Shown: positions 1 through 9,617 of the stretch, piece by piece
Layout: every line of letters starts with the position of its first letter
Numbering within the stretch: the first letter of the stretch is position 1
NCBI RefSeq assembly: GCF_003263785.1
Contig: NZ_JYJK01000044.1
Span: 62,001 to 126,000, forward strand
Reading direction: 5' to 3'
Length of the DNA: 64,000 bases
Source: Vibrio variabilis
Lineage (GTDB): Bacteria > Pseudomonadota > Gammaproteobacteria > Enterobacterales > Vibrionaceae
Notes under the pieces: model-generated
What the model saw: the letters and a program-made list of their open reading frames with translations, nothing else
Databases searched by the model: none
What the model was told of the DNA's origin: nothing
Position numbers and translations under genes: made by a program

Positions 1-141
1 TTTGCACTCGATCTCTTTGTCTGCATGTGAACCGAACTTCACAACATTTCTACTGTCATAAGCGCTCGTTAGTCTGTAGACTTAATCCCATTCGCCACAG
101 TTGGCAATGAATTGAAACATATAAAGATAAAGGGTCTTATC

Positions 142-1011
142 ATGATTAAGAAGTGCCTATTCCCGGCGGCGGGTTACGGAACTCGTTTTCTTCCAGCAAC
201 AAAGTCGATGCCAAAAGAGATGATGCCAGTGGTGAACAAACCACTGATTGAGTACGGTGTGGAAGAAGCGATTCAAGCGGGTATGGACGGCATGTGCATC
301 GTAACGGGTCGTGGCAAGCATTCCATCATGGATCACTTCGACAAAAACTACGAACTCGAGCACCAAATCAGCGGTACCAACAAAGAAGAGCTACTGGTCG
401 ATATTCGCGATATCATCGACTCTGCACAGTTTACCTATATTCGCCAGCGCGAGATGAAAGGTCTTGGCCACGCGATCCTGACGGGTCGTGAACTCGTTGG
501 TGACGAACCTTTTGCTGTTGTCCTAGCCGATGACCTTTGCGTCAACGAAGAGCAAGGCGTACTAGCGCAAATGGTCGCGCTATACAAACAGTTCCGCTGC
601 TCAATCGTGGCTGTACAAGAAGTGCCAGAAGATGAAACCCACAAATACGGCGTGATCTCTGGCGAGATGATCAAAGACGACCTGTTCCGTGTTGATGACA
701 TGGTAGAAAAGCCAGAGCAAGGCACGGCACCAAGCAACCTTGCTATCATTGGTCGTTATATCCTGACTCCAGATATCTTCGAGCTCATCGAGCAGACTGA
801 GCCAGGTAAAGGTGGCGAAATCCAAATTACTGACGCCCTTCTCAAGCAAGCGAAAGCAGGCTGCGTATTGGCATACAAATTCAAGGGCAAACGTTTTGAT
901 TGTGGTAGTGTTGAAGGCTATATCGAAGCGACAAACTATTGCTTTGAAAACCTATATCTAAAGGATGAGAAAGCGGCTGAGCTTGGTAAACACGCAACCA
1001 AAAAAGCATAA
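142..1011 (+). CDS. galU: UTP--glucose-1-phosphate uridylyltransferase
   Basis: Makes UDP-glucose from UTP and glucose-1-phosphate in the cytoplasm, feeding LPS, capsule and galactose metabolism. The 289-residue protein opens with the nucleotidyltransferase signature (PAAGYGTRFLPATKSMPKEM, about residues 8-27) and carries the VEKP and GEIQITDAL blocks typical of GalU. An upstream in-frame ATG at 112 would add ten residues, but the ATG at 142 matches the family N-terminus and follows an AAAGGG ribosome site. Length is normal and the frame is intact. It is followed by a strong terminator, so it is probably transcribed alone. The 110 bases before it hold no gene I can support. Assignment is by family recognition and is very secure. 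Confidence 0.97.
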   Translation: MIKKCLFPAAGYGTRFLPATKSMPKEMMPVVNKPLIEYGVEEAIQAGMDGMCIVTGRGKHSIMDHFDKNYELEHQISGTNKEELLVDIRDIIDSAQFTYIRQREMKGLGHAILTGRELVGDEPFAVVLADDLCVNEEQGVLAQMVALYKQFRCSIVAVQEVPEDETHKYGVISGEMIKDDLFRVDDMVEKPEQGTAPSNLAIIGRYILTPDIFELIEQTEPGKGGEIQITDALLKQAKAGCVLAYKFKGKRFDCGSVEGYIEATNYCFENLYLKDEKAAELGKHATKKA

Positions 1012-1040
1012 GCGAGCTTCAAGTCTGTAATCATTCAATC

Positions 1041-1075
1041 AAGCGCGACGTAACTTCACTACGTCGCGCTTTTTG
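1041..1075 (+). terminator. Intrinsic terminator of galU
   Basis: A perfect 12-bp stem (AAGCGCGACGTA with TACGTCGCGCTT) around a 7-base loop is followed by a T-rich tract, 30 bases after the galU stop. Confidence 0.92.
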
Positions 1076-1082
1076 TTTTGAC

Positions 1083-1098
1083 CTGTTTTTTTATCCAG
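1083..1098 (+). promoter_or_regulatory. LexA (SOS) box upstream of uvrA
   Basis: The sequence CTG-TTTTTTTATC-CAG fits CTG-N10-CAG exactly, with an A/T-only core apart from one C and a TA after CAG as in the E. coli consensus. It lies 67 bases before the uvrA start. uvrA is a classical SOS gene, so repression by LexA is a well-founded inference. Confidence 0.8.
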
Positions 1099-1105
1099 TA
1101 TTTCT

Positions 1106-1133
1106 TTGCACAAACTTCACACTATGTAATACT
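1106..1133 (+). promoter_or_regulatory. Possible sigma-70 promoter of uvrA
   Basis: TTGCAC and TAATAC are separated by 16 bases, just downstream of the LexA box. Both hexamers are imperfect, so this is only a candidate. Confidence 0.4.
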
Positions 1134-1164
1134 TGTCACACTACGTTTTACATGAGTGGCAATA

Positions 1165-3992
1165 ATGGACAATATCGAAGTTAGGGGCGCTCGTACCCAT
1201 AACCTGAAAAACGTCAACCTGACAATTCCTCGCGACAAACTCACAGTGATCACTGGCCTATCTGGCTCTGGTAAATCATCACTCGCCTTCGACACCCTTT
1301 ATGCCGAGGGGCAACGTCGTTATGTGGAGTCTCTGTCCGCTTATGCAAGACAATTTCTATCTTTAATGGAAAAGCCTGATGTTGACCATATTGAAGGTCT
1401 ATCACCCGCGATTTCAATTGAGCAAAAGTCGACGTCTCACAACCCACGCTCTACGGTAGGCACGATCACCGAAGTCTATGACTATTTAAGACTGCTCTAT
1501 GCTCGCGTCGGTGAGCCACGCTGTCCTACCCACAAAGTGCCACTTGCCGCCCAGACAATCAGCCAAATGGTCGACAAGGTGCTCGAGCTGCCGGAAGGCT
1601 CAAAGATGATGCTGCTCGCACCCATCGTCAAAGAGCGTAAAGGGGAACACGTTAAAACTTTAGAAAACCTTGCCGCACAAGGCTTTATTCGTGCTCGTAT
1701 CGACGGTGAAACGTGCGATCTGTCCGATCCACCTACCCTAGAGCTGCATAAGAAGCACACTATCGAAGTCGTCGTCGACCGCTTTAAAGTGCGCGACAAC
1801 TTACAACAACGCCTTGCTGAATCCTTTGAAACGGCACTAGAACTCTCTGGCGGTATTGTCGGCGTGGGTTGGATGGATGAACCTGAGAAAGAAGACATTA
1901 TCTTCTCAGCAAACTTTGCCTGTCCCTATTGTGGCTACAGCTTGCAAGAGCTAGAGCCGAGACTGTTTTCGTTCAACAACCCAGCGGGCGCTTGTCACAC
2001 CTGTGACGGCCTCGGCGTACAGCAATATTTTGACCCAGAGCGCGTCATTGCTGATGACAGTTTAAGTATTGCAGATGGGGCGATTCGTGGTTGGGATCAA
2101 AAGAATTACTACTACTTCCAAATGCTCACCTCGCTCGCCAAACATTATGACTTTGATCTGTTTGCGCCATTTAACTCGCTACCGAAAAAGATCAAAGACG
2201 TGGTTTTGACGGGTTCTGGCCGCACCGAAATTGAGTTCAACTACGTCAATGATCGTGGTGATATTCGCGTGAAACGCCACCCATTTGAAGGGATCCTTAA
2301 CACCTTAGAACGTCGTTATCGCGACACCGAGTCTAACTCAGTCAGAGAAGATCTCGCGAAATACATCTCGACCAAATCTTGCGGCACTTGTGGCGGTACT
2401 CGTCTACGTGAAGAAGCGCGCAATGTGTTTGTTGACGATACCACGCTGCCAGAAATCGTTGAGATGAGCATTAGCGAAGCGATGGACTTTTTCAAGTCTC
2501 TGAAACTAGAGGGACAGCGTGCTCAAATTGCTGAAAAGGTCATGAAAGAGATCAACGACCGATTGCATTTCTTGGTCAACGTTGGACTGAACTACCTCAA
2601 CCTATCACGCAGCGCAGAAACACTTTCAGGCGGTGAAGCTCAGCGTATCCGTTTAGCCAGTCAAATTGGTGCTGGTCTCGTTGGGGTGATGTATGTACTG
2701 GATGAGCCGTCTATCGGCCTCCACCAGCGGGACAATGAGCGCTTACTCAACACCCTAACCCACCTGCGTGATTTGGGTAACACCGTATTGGTAGTCGAAC
2801 ACGATGAAGATGCTATTCGCACCGCGGATCACGTGATTGATATTGGCCCTGGCGCTGGTGTGCATGGTGGTTCTGTGGTTGCCGAAGGCACTATCGAAGA
2901 TATCATCGCTTCTGAACAGTCTTTAACAGGTCAGTACCTCAGCGGTAAGCGCGAAATTGCGATTCCAGAGCAGCGCACGCCAATGGATCCGAAAAAAGTG
3001 GTCACCCTACAAGGTGCGACAGGCAACAATCTGAAGAATGTTGACCTCACGATTCCTGTAGGCTTATTTAGCTGTATTACCGGTGTTTCTGGTTCAGGTA
3101 AATCCACATTAATTAACGACACCTTTTTTAAGATTGCTCACACTCAGCTTAACGGGGCAACGACTGCCGAGCCTTCGCCATACAAGAAAATCGAAGGTTT
3201 AGAGCATTTTGACAAAGTGATTGATATCGACCAGAGCCCTATTGGTCGAACACCACGCTCGAACCCTGCAACCTATACTGGCATTTTCACACCGATTCGG
3301 GAGCTGTTTGCAGGCACCCAAGAAGCCCGATCTCGCGGCTATAAACCTGGGCGCTTCAGCTTTAACGTTCGCGGCGGTCGCTGTGAAGCTTGTCAGGGTG
3401 ATGGCGTAATCAAGGTAGAGATGCACTTCCTCCCAGACGTCTATGTGCCGTGTGATGTATGTAAAGGTAAGCGCTACAACCGCGAAACGTTGGAAGTACG
3501 ATACAAAGGCAAAACCATTGATGAAGTGCTGCAAATGACGGTAGAGGATGCGCGTGAGTTCTTCGATCCCGTGCCTGTGATTGCCCGAAAACTGCAAACC
3601 CTGATGGATGTTGGCCTATCATACATTCGACTCGGTCAAGCTGCGACTACCCTATCAGGGGTGAGGCGCAACGTGTCAAACTGGCGCGCGAACTGTCTAA
3701 GCGTGACACGGGTAAAACCCTATACATTTTGGATGAACCCACCACAGGTCTGCACTTCCATGATATTGAGTTGTTGCTTTCGGTACTGCACCGTCTGCGC
3801 GATCACGGCAATACCGTCGTGGTCATTGAGCATAACCTCGATGTCGTTAAAACGTCAGATTGGGTGATTGATTTAGGCCCAGAAGGTGGTCAGGGTGGCG
3901 GCCAAATCATTGCAGAAGGGACACCAGAAACTGTGTCCCAAGTCGAAGGTTCGCATACCGCACGCTTCCTAAAGCCTATGCTAAAAGGGTAA
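1165..3992 (+). CDS. uvrA: Excinuclease ABC subunit A (frame broken by a 1-base loss)
   Basis: UvrA is the DNA-damage-recognising ATPase dimer of nucleotide excision repair. The sequence shows both ABC modules: Walker [10 protein letters not shown] near residue 31 and GVSGSGKST near 640, two LSGGEAQR-type signatures, and zinc-finger cysteine pairs (CPYC, CHTC, CEAC, CDVC). The ATG at 1165 matches the E. coli N-terminus [13 protein letters not shown]; a GTG at 1156 is an alternative. The frame breaks in a G-run at 3658-3661: the second signature reads LSGVRRN instead of LSGGEAQR, and the correct frame resumes to the stop at 3992. Adding one G restores a 942-residue protein, the normal length. 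This is probably a sequence error, because the loss would destroy ABC module 2. Confidence 0.95.
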
Positions 3993-4006
3993 ATTAGAGC
4001 ATTATC

Positions 4007-4038
4007 ACGGGAGCCAATGTTGGCCCCCGTTATTTTCT
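4007..4038 (+). terminator. Possible terminator after uvrA
   Basis: An imperfect inverted repeat (ACGGGAGCCAA with TTGGCCCCCGT, one mismatch, very short loop) is followed by TATTTTCTT. It is plausible but weaker than the others in this window. Confidence 0.55.
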
Positions 4039-4059
4039 TGGATTTTACTCGTCACAACT

Positions 4060-5838
4060 ATGGCTATCATTCATACCAATGGCACCGAACTCGAGCCGAT
4101 TAAAGTTCGCCCGCCACTCAATCGCAAGTTTATGACCGCTATGGCGGTGCTGTTTCTCGTTGCGACGCATTTCTTTTGGCCGAATCCAGGCGGAACTGGG
4201 TTAGCGCTGTCATTCAACAACACAGCTTGGATAGCCTTCGCATTCGCGTTGGGGATTGGCCTATATCAACTTGGTACTAACCAAGCAATTAAGTACAGCA
4301 AACTGACTGTCGGCCTTGGGCTTGCTTGTCTGTTGATGAGTGCGCCACTACTCTACAGTCATCCTAATATTGAAGCAGTGATACCACGATTCATCGGCTT
4401 ATGGAGTGGATTTTTACTGTTTGTGTTATTGCAGCAGTTTCAGTTTACCAATAAGCAGAAGCAGCGCTTACTCTGGTTAGTGGTGCTTGCTGCCTGTATC
4501 CAGGCGCTGTTCGGCTATGTTCAGTATTTCCTCCTTGGCGCAAATAACCCTTTAGGATATGACGTAGTCAGCAATCGCCCGTACGGAATTTTCCAGCAAC
4601 CTAATGTGATGGCGAGTTTTCTAGCGACCGGCTTTATACTATCCGGCTACTTGCTTGCAAGACAAAAACACAAGTACAACTGGCACATCAGTGATGTCTC
4701 CATTTTGTACTTGATGCCAATCATCGTAATACCTCTCATTGTCATTCTCGGCTCTCGTACCGGTTGGATGGGTGCCATGATTGGCTTTATCTTGTTGGTG
4801 CCGTATCTCTATCGCCACTCCACACGTAAGCGTTTCAGAGGCTGGACATTAGCAGCTTTAGCCGGACTGGCTTTAGGCCTACTGATGGGCTTTGCCAACT
4901 CTGGCAGTCAGAACCTGATCACCAACAAAGCTCAACTAGAAGATATTCGCTCTACCATCTACGGCCAGTCGCTAGATATGCTGATTGAGAAACCGTTTAC
5001 AGGGTACGGTCTAGGAAGGTTTGAGTCTGAATACTTGATTTATACCGCGAGGCAGCATCAACTTAATGACAACTTTGCCCCGGGGATCCCAGCACTTGAT
5101 CATCCTCACAACGAGCTTCTGCTATGGGGCATCGAAGGTGGATTGCTACCGATTCTGGGGATCTTACTGGCCGCATTGTTCGTGTTGAGTCGTATTTATA
5201 CCGCCAAGCCCGGTACTCGACTGGCTATTTTTGCTCTTTTTGTGCCTATTTTTCTGCACAGTCAATTGGAGTATCCCTTTTATCACTCGCTGATCCACTG
5301 GATCACTTTCGTGATATTGATCTACTGGGTCGACCAACGCACACCAAGGCTTAAAAGCGTCTCTTTCAGCGGTATAACCAAAACCACTTGCCGAGTATTA
5401 TCATTGCTGATTCCAATTCTGGTCAGCGTTTATATGGTCGCGGCCTTGCACACTAACTATGTGCTTACGCAGTTTGAAAAGTCACAGCCAGTAAATGCAA
5501 GTCTGTTAGAAAAAGTCACCAACCCAGTGGTATGGAAAGATCGCTACCACTGGGATCTCTACAGCACCTACCTCAAGCTTGGCTTATCCACCAATAATCC
5601 TGAGTACATACAGCCTTACATTGATTGGTCTGTGGAAGTGATTAAGAGCAAACCAAGGCCAGCCTTTTATCGCAATTTGATTCTGGCGTATCAAGGCAGC
5701 GGCGAAATAAACAAAGCTCAACAAGTGCTTGCTGAGGCTGAATATCTCTTCCCGCAGCAAAGCTTTGGATTGGTTGCGGTAAAACCGGTTAGTCATGCCG
5801 AAGAGACGCAATCTCAAGCGGAGTCTCAGAAAAAGTAG
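4060..5838 (+). CDS. pglL: PglL-type O-oligosaccharyltransferase (Wzy_C family)
   Basis: This 592-residue integral membrane enzyme probably transfers lipid-linked glycans to serine or threonine of exported proteins. It shows about a dozen hydrophobic segments, the PglL_A motif NRPYGIFQQPNVMASF near residue 173, the Wzy_C periplasmic loop with DHPHNELLLWGIEGG near 347, and a soluble C-terminal Wzy_C_2-like region (about 460-592) with helical-repeat character. O-antigen ligases of the same superfamily lack the PglL_A motif, which favours protein glycosylation over LPS ligation. The order galU-uvrA-pglL is as I recall it in V. cholerae, where the homologue next to uvrA was shown to have O-OTase activity. 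No pilin or other obvious acceptor gene is adjacent, so the acceptor is unknown. The frame is intact. Confidence 0.85.
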   Translation: MAIIHTNGTELEPIKVRPPLNRKFMTAMAVLFLVATHFFWPNPGGTGLALSFNNTAWIAFAFALGIGLYQLGTNQAIKYSKLTVGLGLACLLMSAPLLYSHPNIEAVIPRFIGLWSGFLLFVLLQQFQFTNKQKQRLLWLVVLAACIQALFGYVQYFLLGANNPLGYDVVSNRPYGIFQQPNVMASFLATGFILSGYLLARQKHKYNWHISDVSILYLMPIIVIPLIVILGSRTGWMGAMIGFILLVPYLYRHSTRKRFRGWTLAALAGLALGLLMGFANSGSQNLITNKAQLEDIRSTIYGQSLDMLIEKPFTGYGLGRFESEYLIYTARQHQLNDNFAPGIPALDHPHNELLLWGIEGGLLPILGILLAALFVLSRIYTAKPGTRLAIFALFVPIFLHSQLEYPFYHSLIHWITFVILIYWVDQRTPRLKSVSFSGITKTTCRVLSLLIPILVSVYMVAALHTNYVLTQFEKSQPVNASLLEKVTNPVVWKDRYHWDLYSTYLKLGLSTNNPEYIQPYIDWSVEVIKSKPRPAFYRNLILAYQGSGEINKAQQVLAEAEYLFPQQSFGLVAVKPVSHAEETQSQAESQKK

Positions 5839-5857
5839 CCCGAAAGAGAAAGACACC

Positions 5858-5895
5858 AAAACGCTCGCTAGATATAACTAGCGGGCGTTTTTTTA
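5858..5895. terminator. Bidirectional terminator between pglL and gspB
   Basis: A 14-bp stem (AAAACGCTCGCTAG with CTAGCGGGCGTTTT, one G-T pair) around ATATAA has A-rich and T-rich flanks on either side. It serves convergent pglL and gspB, and its right flank overlaps the restored gspB stop codon. Confidence 0.88.
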
Positions 5896-6544
5896 TCCTC
5901 CCCACTCATAGAGTGCGGGAATGTCTATGATGTCGTTGTCAAAACGAATGGTCACTGACTGAGCTCAATCGCCAGCAGTTGAATTAAGTTCAAACGGTCA
6001 CCCTCTTTGAGCTCTTGACCGTTTACCTTTATCCATCGGCGATTCACATCGGACGAATACATATGAGTTTGGAAGTTAAGCGCAGGTAGTCGCCCACGAT
6101 AACGCGCTTCATTGCTTTCAAGAGCAATATGGTCGGCGTTACCTAATCGCGGATCGCTCGGCTCATCGTTCATCGCTGCCGCGACCTTACGAGCAATCTC
6201 TGGATCCAAGCCCGATAAGTCTAGATCATCGAGCCCAAACGGCTCGTCGCTACTATTTTGCGTTGCAGCATTTTGCGCTGTAGCTTGGCGACTTTGTGTG
6301 GAGGCTGGCGCCACAGTCAGTTGCCTGATGGCTCATTTGCACCTGAGTCTGGTGCCACAGTGGCCGCGGATGGCACGGGTAAACTCACCACCGTGGATGA
6401 TTGACTGCGTTTTGGCAATGGCTTTAATTCACTGAGCTCAGGGTATGGCAATACGCGATAGGCACTCTCAACCTCTGTTTGTGCCAGTAAAGAGTGTGAA
6501 ATAAGTGTGGCGACGAGCAGGCTTAAGGGCTGAATACGGCTCAT
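5893..6544 (-). CDS. gspB: General secretion pathway protein B (two frame breaks)
   Basis: GspB is the inner-membrane partner of GspA in type II secretion assembly; the pair is thought to help insert the secretin ring through peptidoglycan. The N-terminus (MSRIQPLSLLVATLISHSLL) is hydrophobic and signal-like. It is followed by a proline-rich linker and a C-terminal domain with the RRWIKVNGQELKEGD element of the GspB/T2SSB family. Two frame breaks are seen: one near 6320 (ANEPSGN then stop; the correct frame resumes as TVAPASTQ) and one near 5955 (AIELSQ then stop; resumes as VTIRFDNDIIDIPALYEWGG). Each is explained by one lost G or C of a pair. Restored length is 217 residues with the stop at 5893-5895. 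Its ATG overlaps the gspA stop as ATGA, so the two are translationally coupled. Confidence 0.83.
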
Positions 6545-8253
6545 TGTAACGCCTCCTGTGGCTCATCTATGTTTATCATTGGTGCGTTTATCGTTGGTTC
6601 GTTTAACCTTGGCGCATCCGTTTGTGTCATCAATTCAAGCTTTTTCAATGTATTGCGGCCTGCAATACCGTCTACATCCATCTTTTGCCAACGTTGGAAC
6701 AGCTCCACTTTTCGCTCTAGGGCTTTGTCAAACACATCGCTTCCGGATGCAGGCTCACCCAAGACTTGAGATAGTTTGCTGTCTAATATAGCGACCTGCT
6801 CTCCTCGTTGATTCAAACGCAATGTGGTGTAGATATCACGCTGCCAAATTGAATAGTACTCACCTGTCCACAAGGCCTCTAGCCAGCTCTTTGGCATGAC
6901 AATGCGCTCGCGACCATTGAGGACTTCCACCTCATCACCATTGACCCGATAAAGCACCACATAGCTCTCATCACCTAAGTGATACAGCGGCATGACCACA
7001 GGCAAATTTTGCTCTATGATTTGCCCTAAAGTGCCAAGGTATTTATGACACTGGAATAAACTGTTTGCGCCTGACTCACACATGCCATCTAGCACACCGG
7101 CTTGGTAACCCCATACCGCATAAAGCTCTTGGATAGCCGCAATTTTGTCATCACGCCTAAATAGCGATTGAAGCAACTCTACTGGATAGTCCGTTTGAGT
7201 ACCAACCTTCTGAACCACGGGCTCAGGAACAGGCTCAGTGATTGCTGCTGGCTGAGTCTCTGCACTCTCGCTGGCCACTTGCTGCGTTGTGGCAGTTAAT
7301 ACGGTTTGTTGAACCCATGACAGCGCATCGGCGCCCTTCCAGTAAAGTCCTGCTGCGACGCTAACACCCAGCAGTGCGGGAAATGCATAGCGGCTAATGA
7401 CTTGAAGCAGTGCAGACTCTTGCGTACTGTTGCCTACCCCTGGAGCTTGAAATGACAGAATATCCTCACACGCTTTGTGCGCTGTCGATTTCGAAACGCG
7501 CTTTTCACCTGAGTGGTAAGCGTATTGCAGCGCCTTATCACCAATAAGGTTAATCAATCGAGGGATGCCTTGGCTCGCTTTGTTGATCACCGCCACGGCA
7601 GACTTACTGAACAACGACGCGTCGCCACCAGCGGTAGATAGACGAAATTCAATATACTGGCGCGTTTCACCCTCTGAGAGTGGCAATAGGTGGTAACGCC
7701 CAGTAATACGCTGCGCGAGCTGACGAAGCTGTGTCGTTCGCAGTTTCTGTTGTAGCTCTGGCTGACCGATAAGAAGCACTTTAAGCAGCTTACGGTCGTC
7801 CGTTTCTAAATTGGTGAGTAGGCGAAGCTGCTCGAGCACTTCCGCCGATAAATGCTGCGCTTCATCAATCACCACCAATGTGTTGATGCCCTGCTGCTCA
7901 TTGTGCTGCAAGTACTGATAGATGGCTTGGCTCAGCTGCTTGAGAGAAGCTTGCGGTGGATAGTCGATGGAAAACTCATCGCAAATGGCTTCAAGAAGAT
8001 CTTGGCTGGAAAAGGTGGGATTAAGGATCAGTCCCGACGCGGTTTTATCATCTAGCGACGCCAGCATGGCTTTCGCTACTGTGGTTTTTCCAGTACCAAC
8101 CTCACCAGTGAGCATCGCAAAACCGCCGCCTTGACCAAGGCCGGCCTGCAAATGTTGCATTGCTTCACGGTGGCGCTGACTCAAAAACAGGTAGCGTGAG
8201 CTAGGTACAATCGAGAACGGCACTTCTCGAAAGCCAAAATAATCCTTATACAT
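6541..8253 (-). CDS. gspA: General secretion pathway protein A (ExeA-type AAA ATPase)
   Basis: GspA/ExeA is an inner-membrane ATPase that, with GspB, remodels or binds peptidoglycan to permit secretin assembly. The 570-residue protein has an AAA_22-type ATPase at about residues 1-270 (Walker A TGEVGTGKTTVAKAM near 50, Walker B LVVIDEAQ near 129). A single transmembrane segment follows around 285-305 (FPALLGVSVAAGLYW). The periplasmic part resembles a C39-like fold and ends in a peptidoglycan-binding domain (FQRWQKMDVDGIAGRNTLKKLELM region, about 515-540). It leads a two-gene operon with gspB and is divergent from cca; the 85-base gap must hold both promoters. No other gsp genes are nearby, as is usual for Vibrio gspAB. 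The frame is intact. Confidence 0.92.
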   Translation of the reverse strand: MYKDYFGFREVPFSIVPSSRYLFLSQRHREAMQHLQAGLGQGGGFAMLTGEVGTGKTTVAKAMLASLDDKTASGLILNPTFSSQDLLEAICDEFSIDYPPQASLKQLSQAIYQYLQHNEQQGINTLVVIDEAQHLSAEVLEQLRLLTNLETDDRKLLKVLLIGQPELQQKLRTTQLRQLAQRITGRYHLLPLSEGETRQYIEFRLSTAGGDASLFSKSAVAVINKASQGIPRLINLIGDKALQYAYHSGEKRVSKSTAHKACEDILSFQAPGVGNSTQESALLQVISRYAFPALLGVSVAAGLYWKGADALSWVQQTVLTATTQQVASESAETQPAAITEPVPEPVVQKVGTQTDYPVELLQSLFRRDDKIAAIQELYAVWGYQAGVLDGMCESGANSLFQCHKYLGTLGQIIEQNLPVVMPLYHLGDESYVVLYRVNGDEVEVLNGRERIVMPKSWLEALWTGEYYSIWQRDIYTTLRLNQRGEQVAILDSKLSQVLGEPASGSDVFDKALERKVELFQRWQKMDVDGIAGRNTLKKLELMTQTDAPRLNEPTINAPMINIDEPQEALQ

Positions 8254-8338
8254 GGGTTAACCTTACAATATCAGTCAAAGCAAAGTACCATTGGCGCACA
8301 GGAATGCCAACGGCTAAGTAGTAAAAAGGGGAGCCAAT

Positions 8339-9566
8339 TTGCAAGTCTATCTTGTTGGGGGCGCAGTACGCGACCAGTTGCTTAACATTGAAGTCTATGA
8401 CAAAGATTGGGTCGTGGTCGGTGCCACACCTGAGCACATGTTGGCGCAAGGCTACCAAGCAGTGGGTAAAGAGTTTCCGGTTTTTCTTCATCCAAAAACC
8501 AAACAAGAGCACGCTCTAGCCCGCACCGAGCGTAAGTCTGGCAATGGCTACACCGGTTTTGAATGCTTCTCATCACCCGATGTAACGCTAGAGCAAGATC
8601 TGATGCGCCGCGATCTCACCATCAACGCCATCGCTCAAGATGATCAGGGTAAGCTTATCGACCCTTATCATGGTCAAGCGGATTTAGAACATCGCGTACT
8701 AAGGCACGTCTCTCCTGCCTTTAGTGAAGATCCGTTGCGTGTATTACGCGTTGCACGATTCGCGGCCAAACTGGCGCACCTAGGTTTTCACGTCGCGCAT
8801 GAGACTATGGCGCTTATGCGAGACATGGTTGAGCAAGGTGAGCTAGAGTACCTGACCGCCGAGCGCGTTTGGCAAGAATGGCATAAGTCTCTCACCACTG
8901 CCTCTCCAGAGGTTTTTCTCGATATACTGCGCCAATGCGGTGCGCTTAAGGTGGTGCTTCCAGAACTCGACGCGCTGTTTGGCGTCCCGCAGCCAGCACA
9001 GTGGCACCCAGAAATTGATACCGGTGTTCACACCCTTATGGTAGCGAAACAAGCTGCCAAGTTGAGTAAACAAACGACAGTTCGATTCGCCGCGCAAGTC
9101 CATGATCTAGGTAAAGCACTGACACCGAAAGAGGAATGGCCGAGTCACAAGCTGCATACCCACACTGGCCAGAAAGTGATTAAAGCGCTGTGCGCGCGAG
9201 TACGAGTCCCCAATGACTATCGCGATTTGGCGCTAGCGGTCTGTGCCCAGCACTCCAATGTCCATCGTGCCTTTGAACTCAAACCAAGTACGTTCGTGAA
9301 GATTTTTGCCAAACTGGACGTGTGGCGAAAAGCCAGAAAAACTCGAACAAGTACTGCTGTGCTGCCAAGCGGATCATCAGGGAAGAAAAGGGTTGGAGAA
9401 TGAAGCCTACCCGCAGGCGGAGCGCTTTAGACTTGCCTACCAAGCCGCTATCAATGTGGATGTGCAAGCCATCATTAGCGATGGGTTTAAAGGCAAGACG
9501 ATAAAAGAAGAGCTCGACAGACGTCGAGCTCAGGCGATCGAAATGGCGCTAGATTCTAGGGCCTAG
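8339..9566 (+). CDS. cca: CCA-adding tRNA nucleotidyltransferase (frame broken by a 1-base gain)
   Basis: Adds or repairs the 3' CCA end of tRNAs without a template. The N-terminal nucleotidyltransferase motif (YLVGGAVRD) and the RRDLTINA block are present, followed by an HD domain (HDLGKALTP) that in gammaproteobacterial Cca has phosphohydrolase activity. Translation begins at TTG 8339, ten bases after a strong AGGGGA site; no upstream ATG fits. The frame breaks at the AAAA run 9328-9331. Removing one A joins LDVWRK to [18 protein letters not shown] and gives 408 residues, the usual length. The uncorrected product would lose the last 80 residues. The stop is followed immediately by a TCCTTGG tandem repeat. 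Confidence 0.93.
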
Positions 9567-9567
9567 C

Positions 9568-9609
9568 TCCTTGGTCCTTGGTCCTTGGTCCTTGGTCCTT
9601 GGTCCTTGG
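9568..9609. repeat. Six perfect TCCTTGG tandem repeats
   Basis: Six uninterrupted copies of the heptamer TCCTTGG begin two bases after the cca stop and end nine bases before the uppP stop, filling the whole convergent intergenic space. A three-copy array of the same heptamer sits after barA at 60544-60564. No terminator hairpin is visible between these convergent genes, so the repeat stands where one would be expected. Confidence 0.97.
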
Positions 9610-9617
9610 TCAGTTTG

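Noticed and set aside
3650-3992. Programmed frameshift in uvrA or rpoD
   Set aside because: No slippery heptamer with a downstream pseudoknot is visible, the breaks are of several kinds (loss or gain in A, C or G runs), and neither gene is known to use recoding.
8246-8512. 88-codon minus-strand frame between gspA and cca
   Set aside because: It lies mostly antisense to cca codons and has no homology I recognise.
9568-9609. CRISPR-like or REP element at the heptamer array
   Set aside because: Units are contiguous 7-mers without spacers and without internal dyad symmetry; it is a simple tandem repeat.
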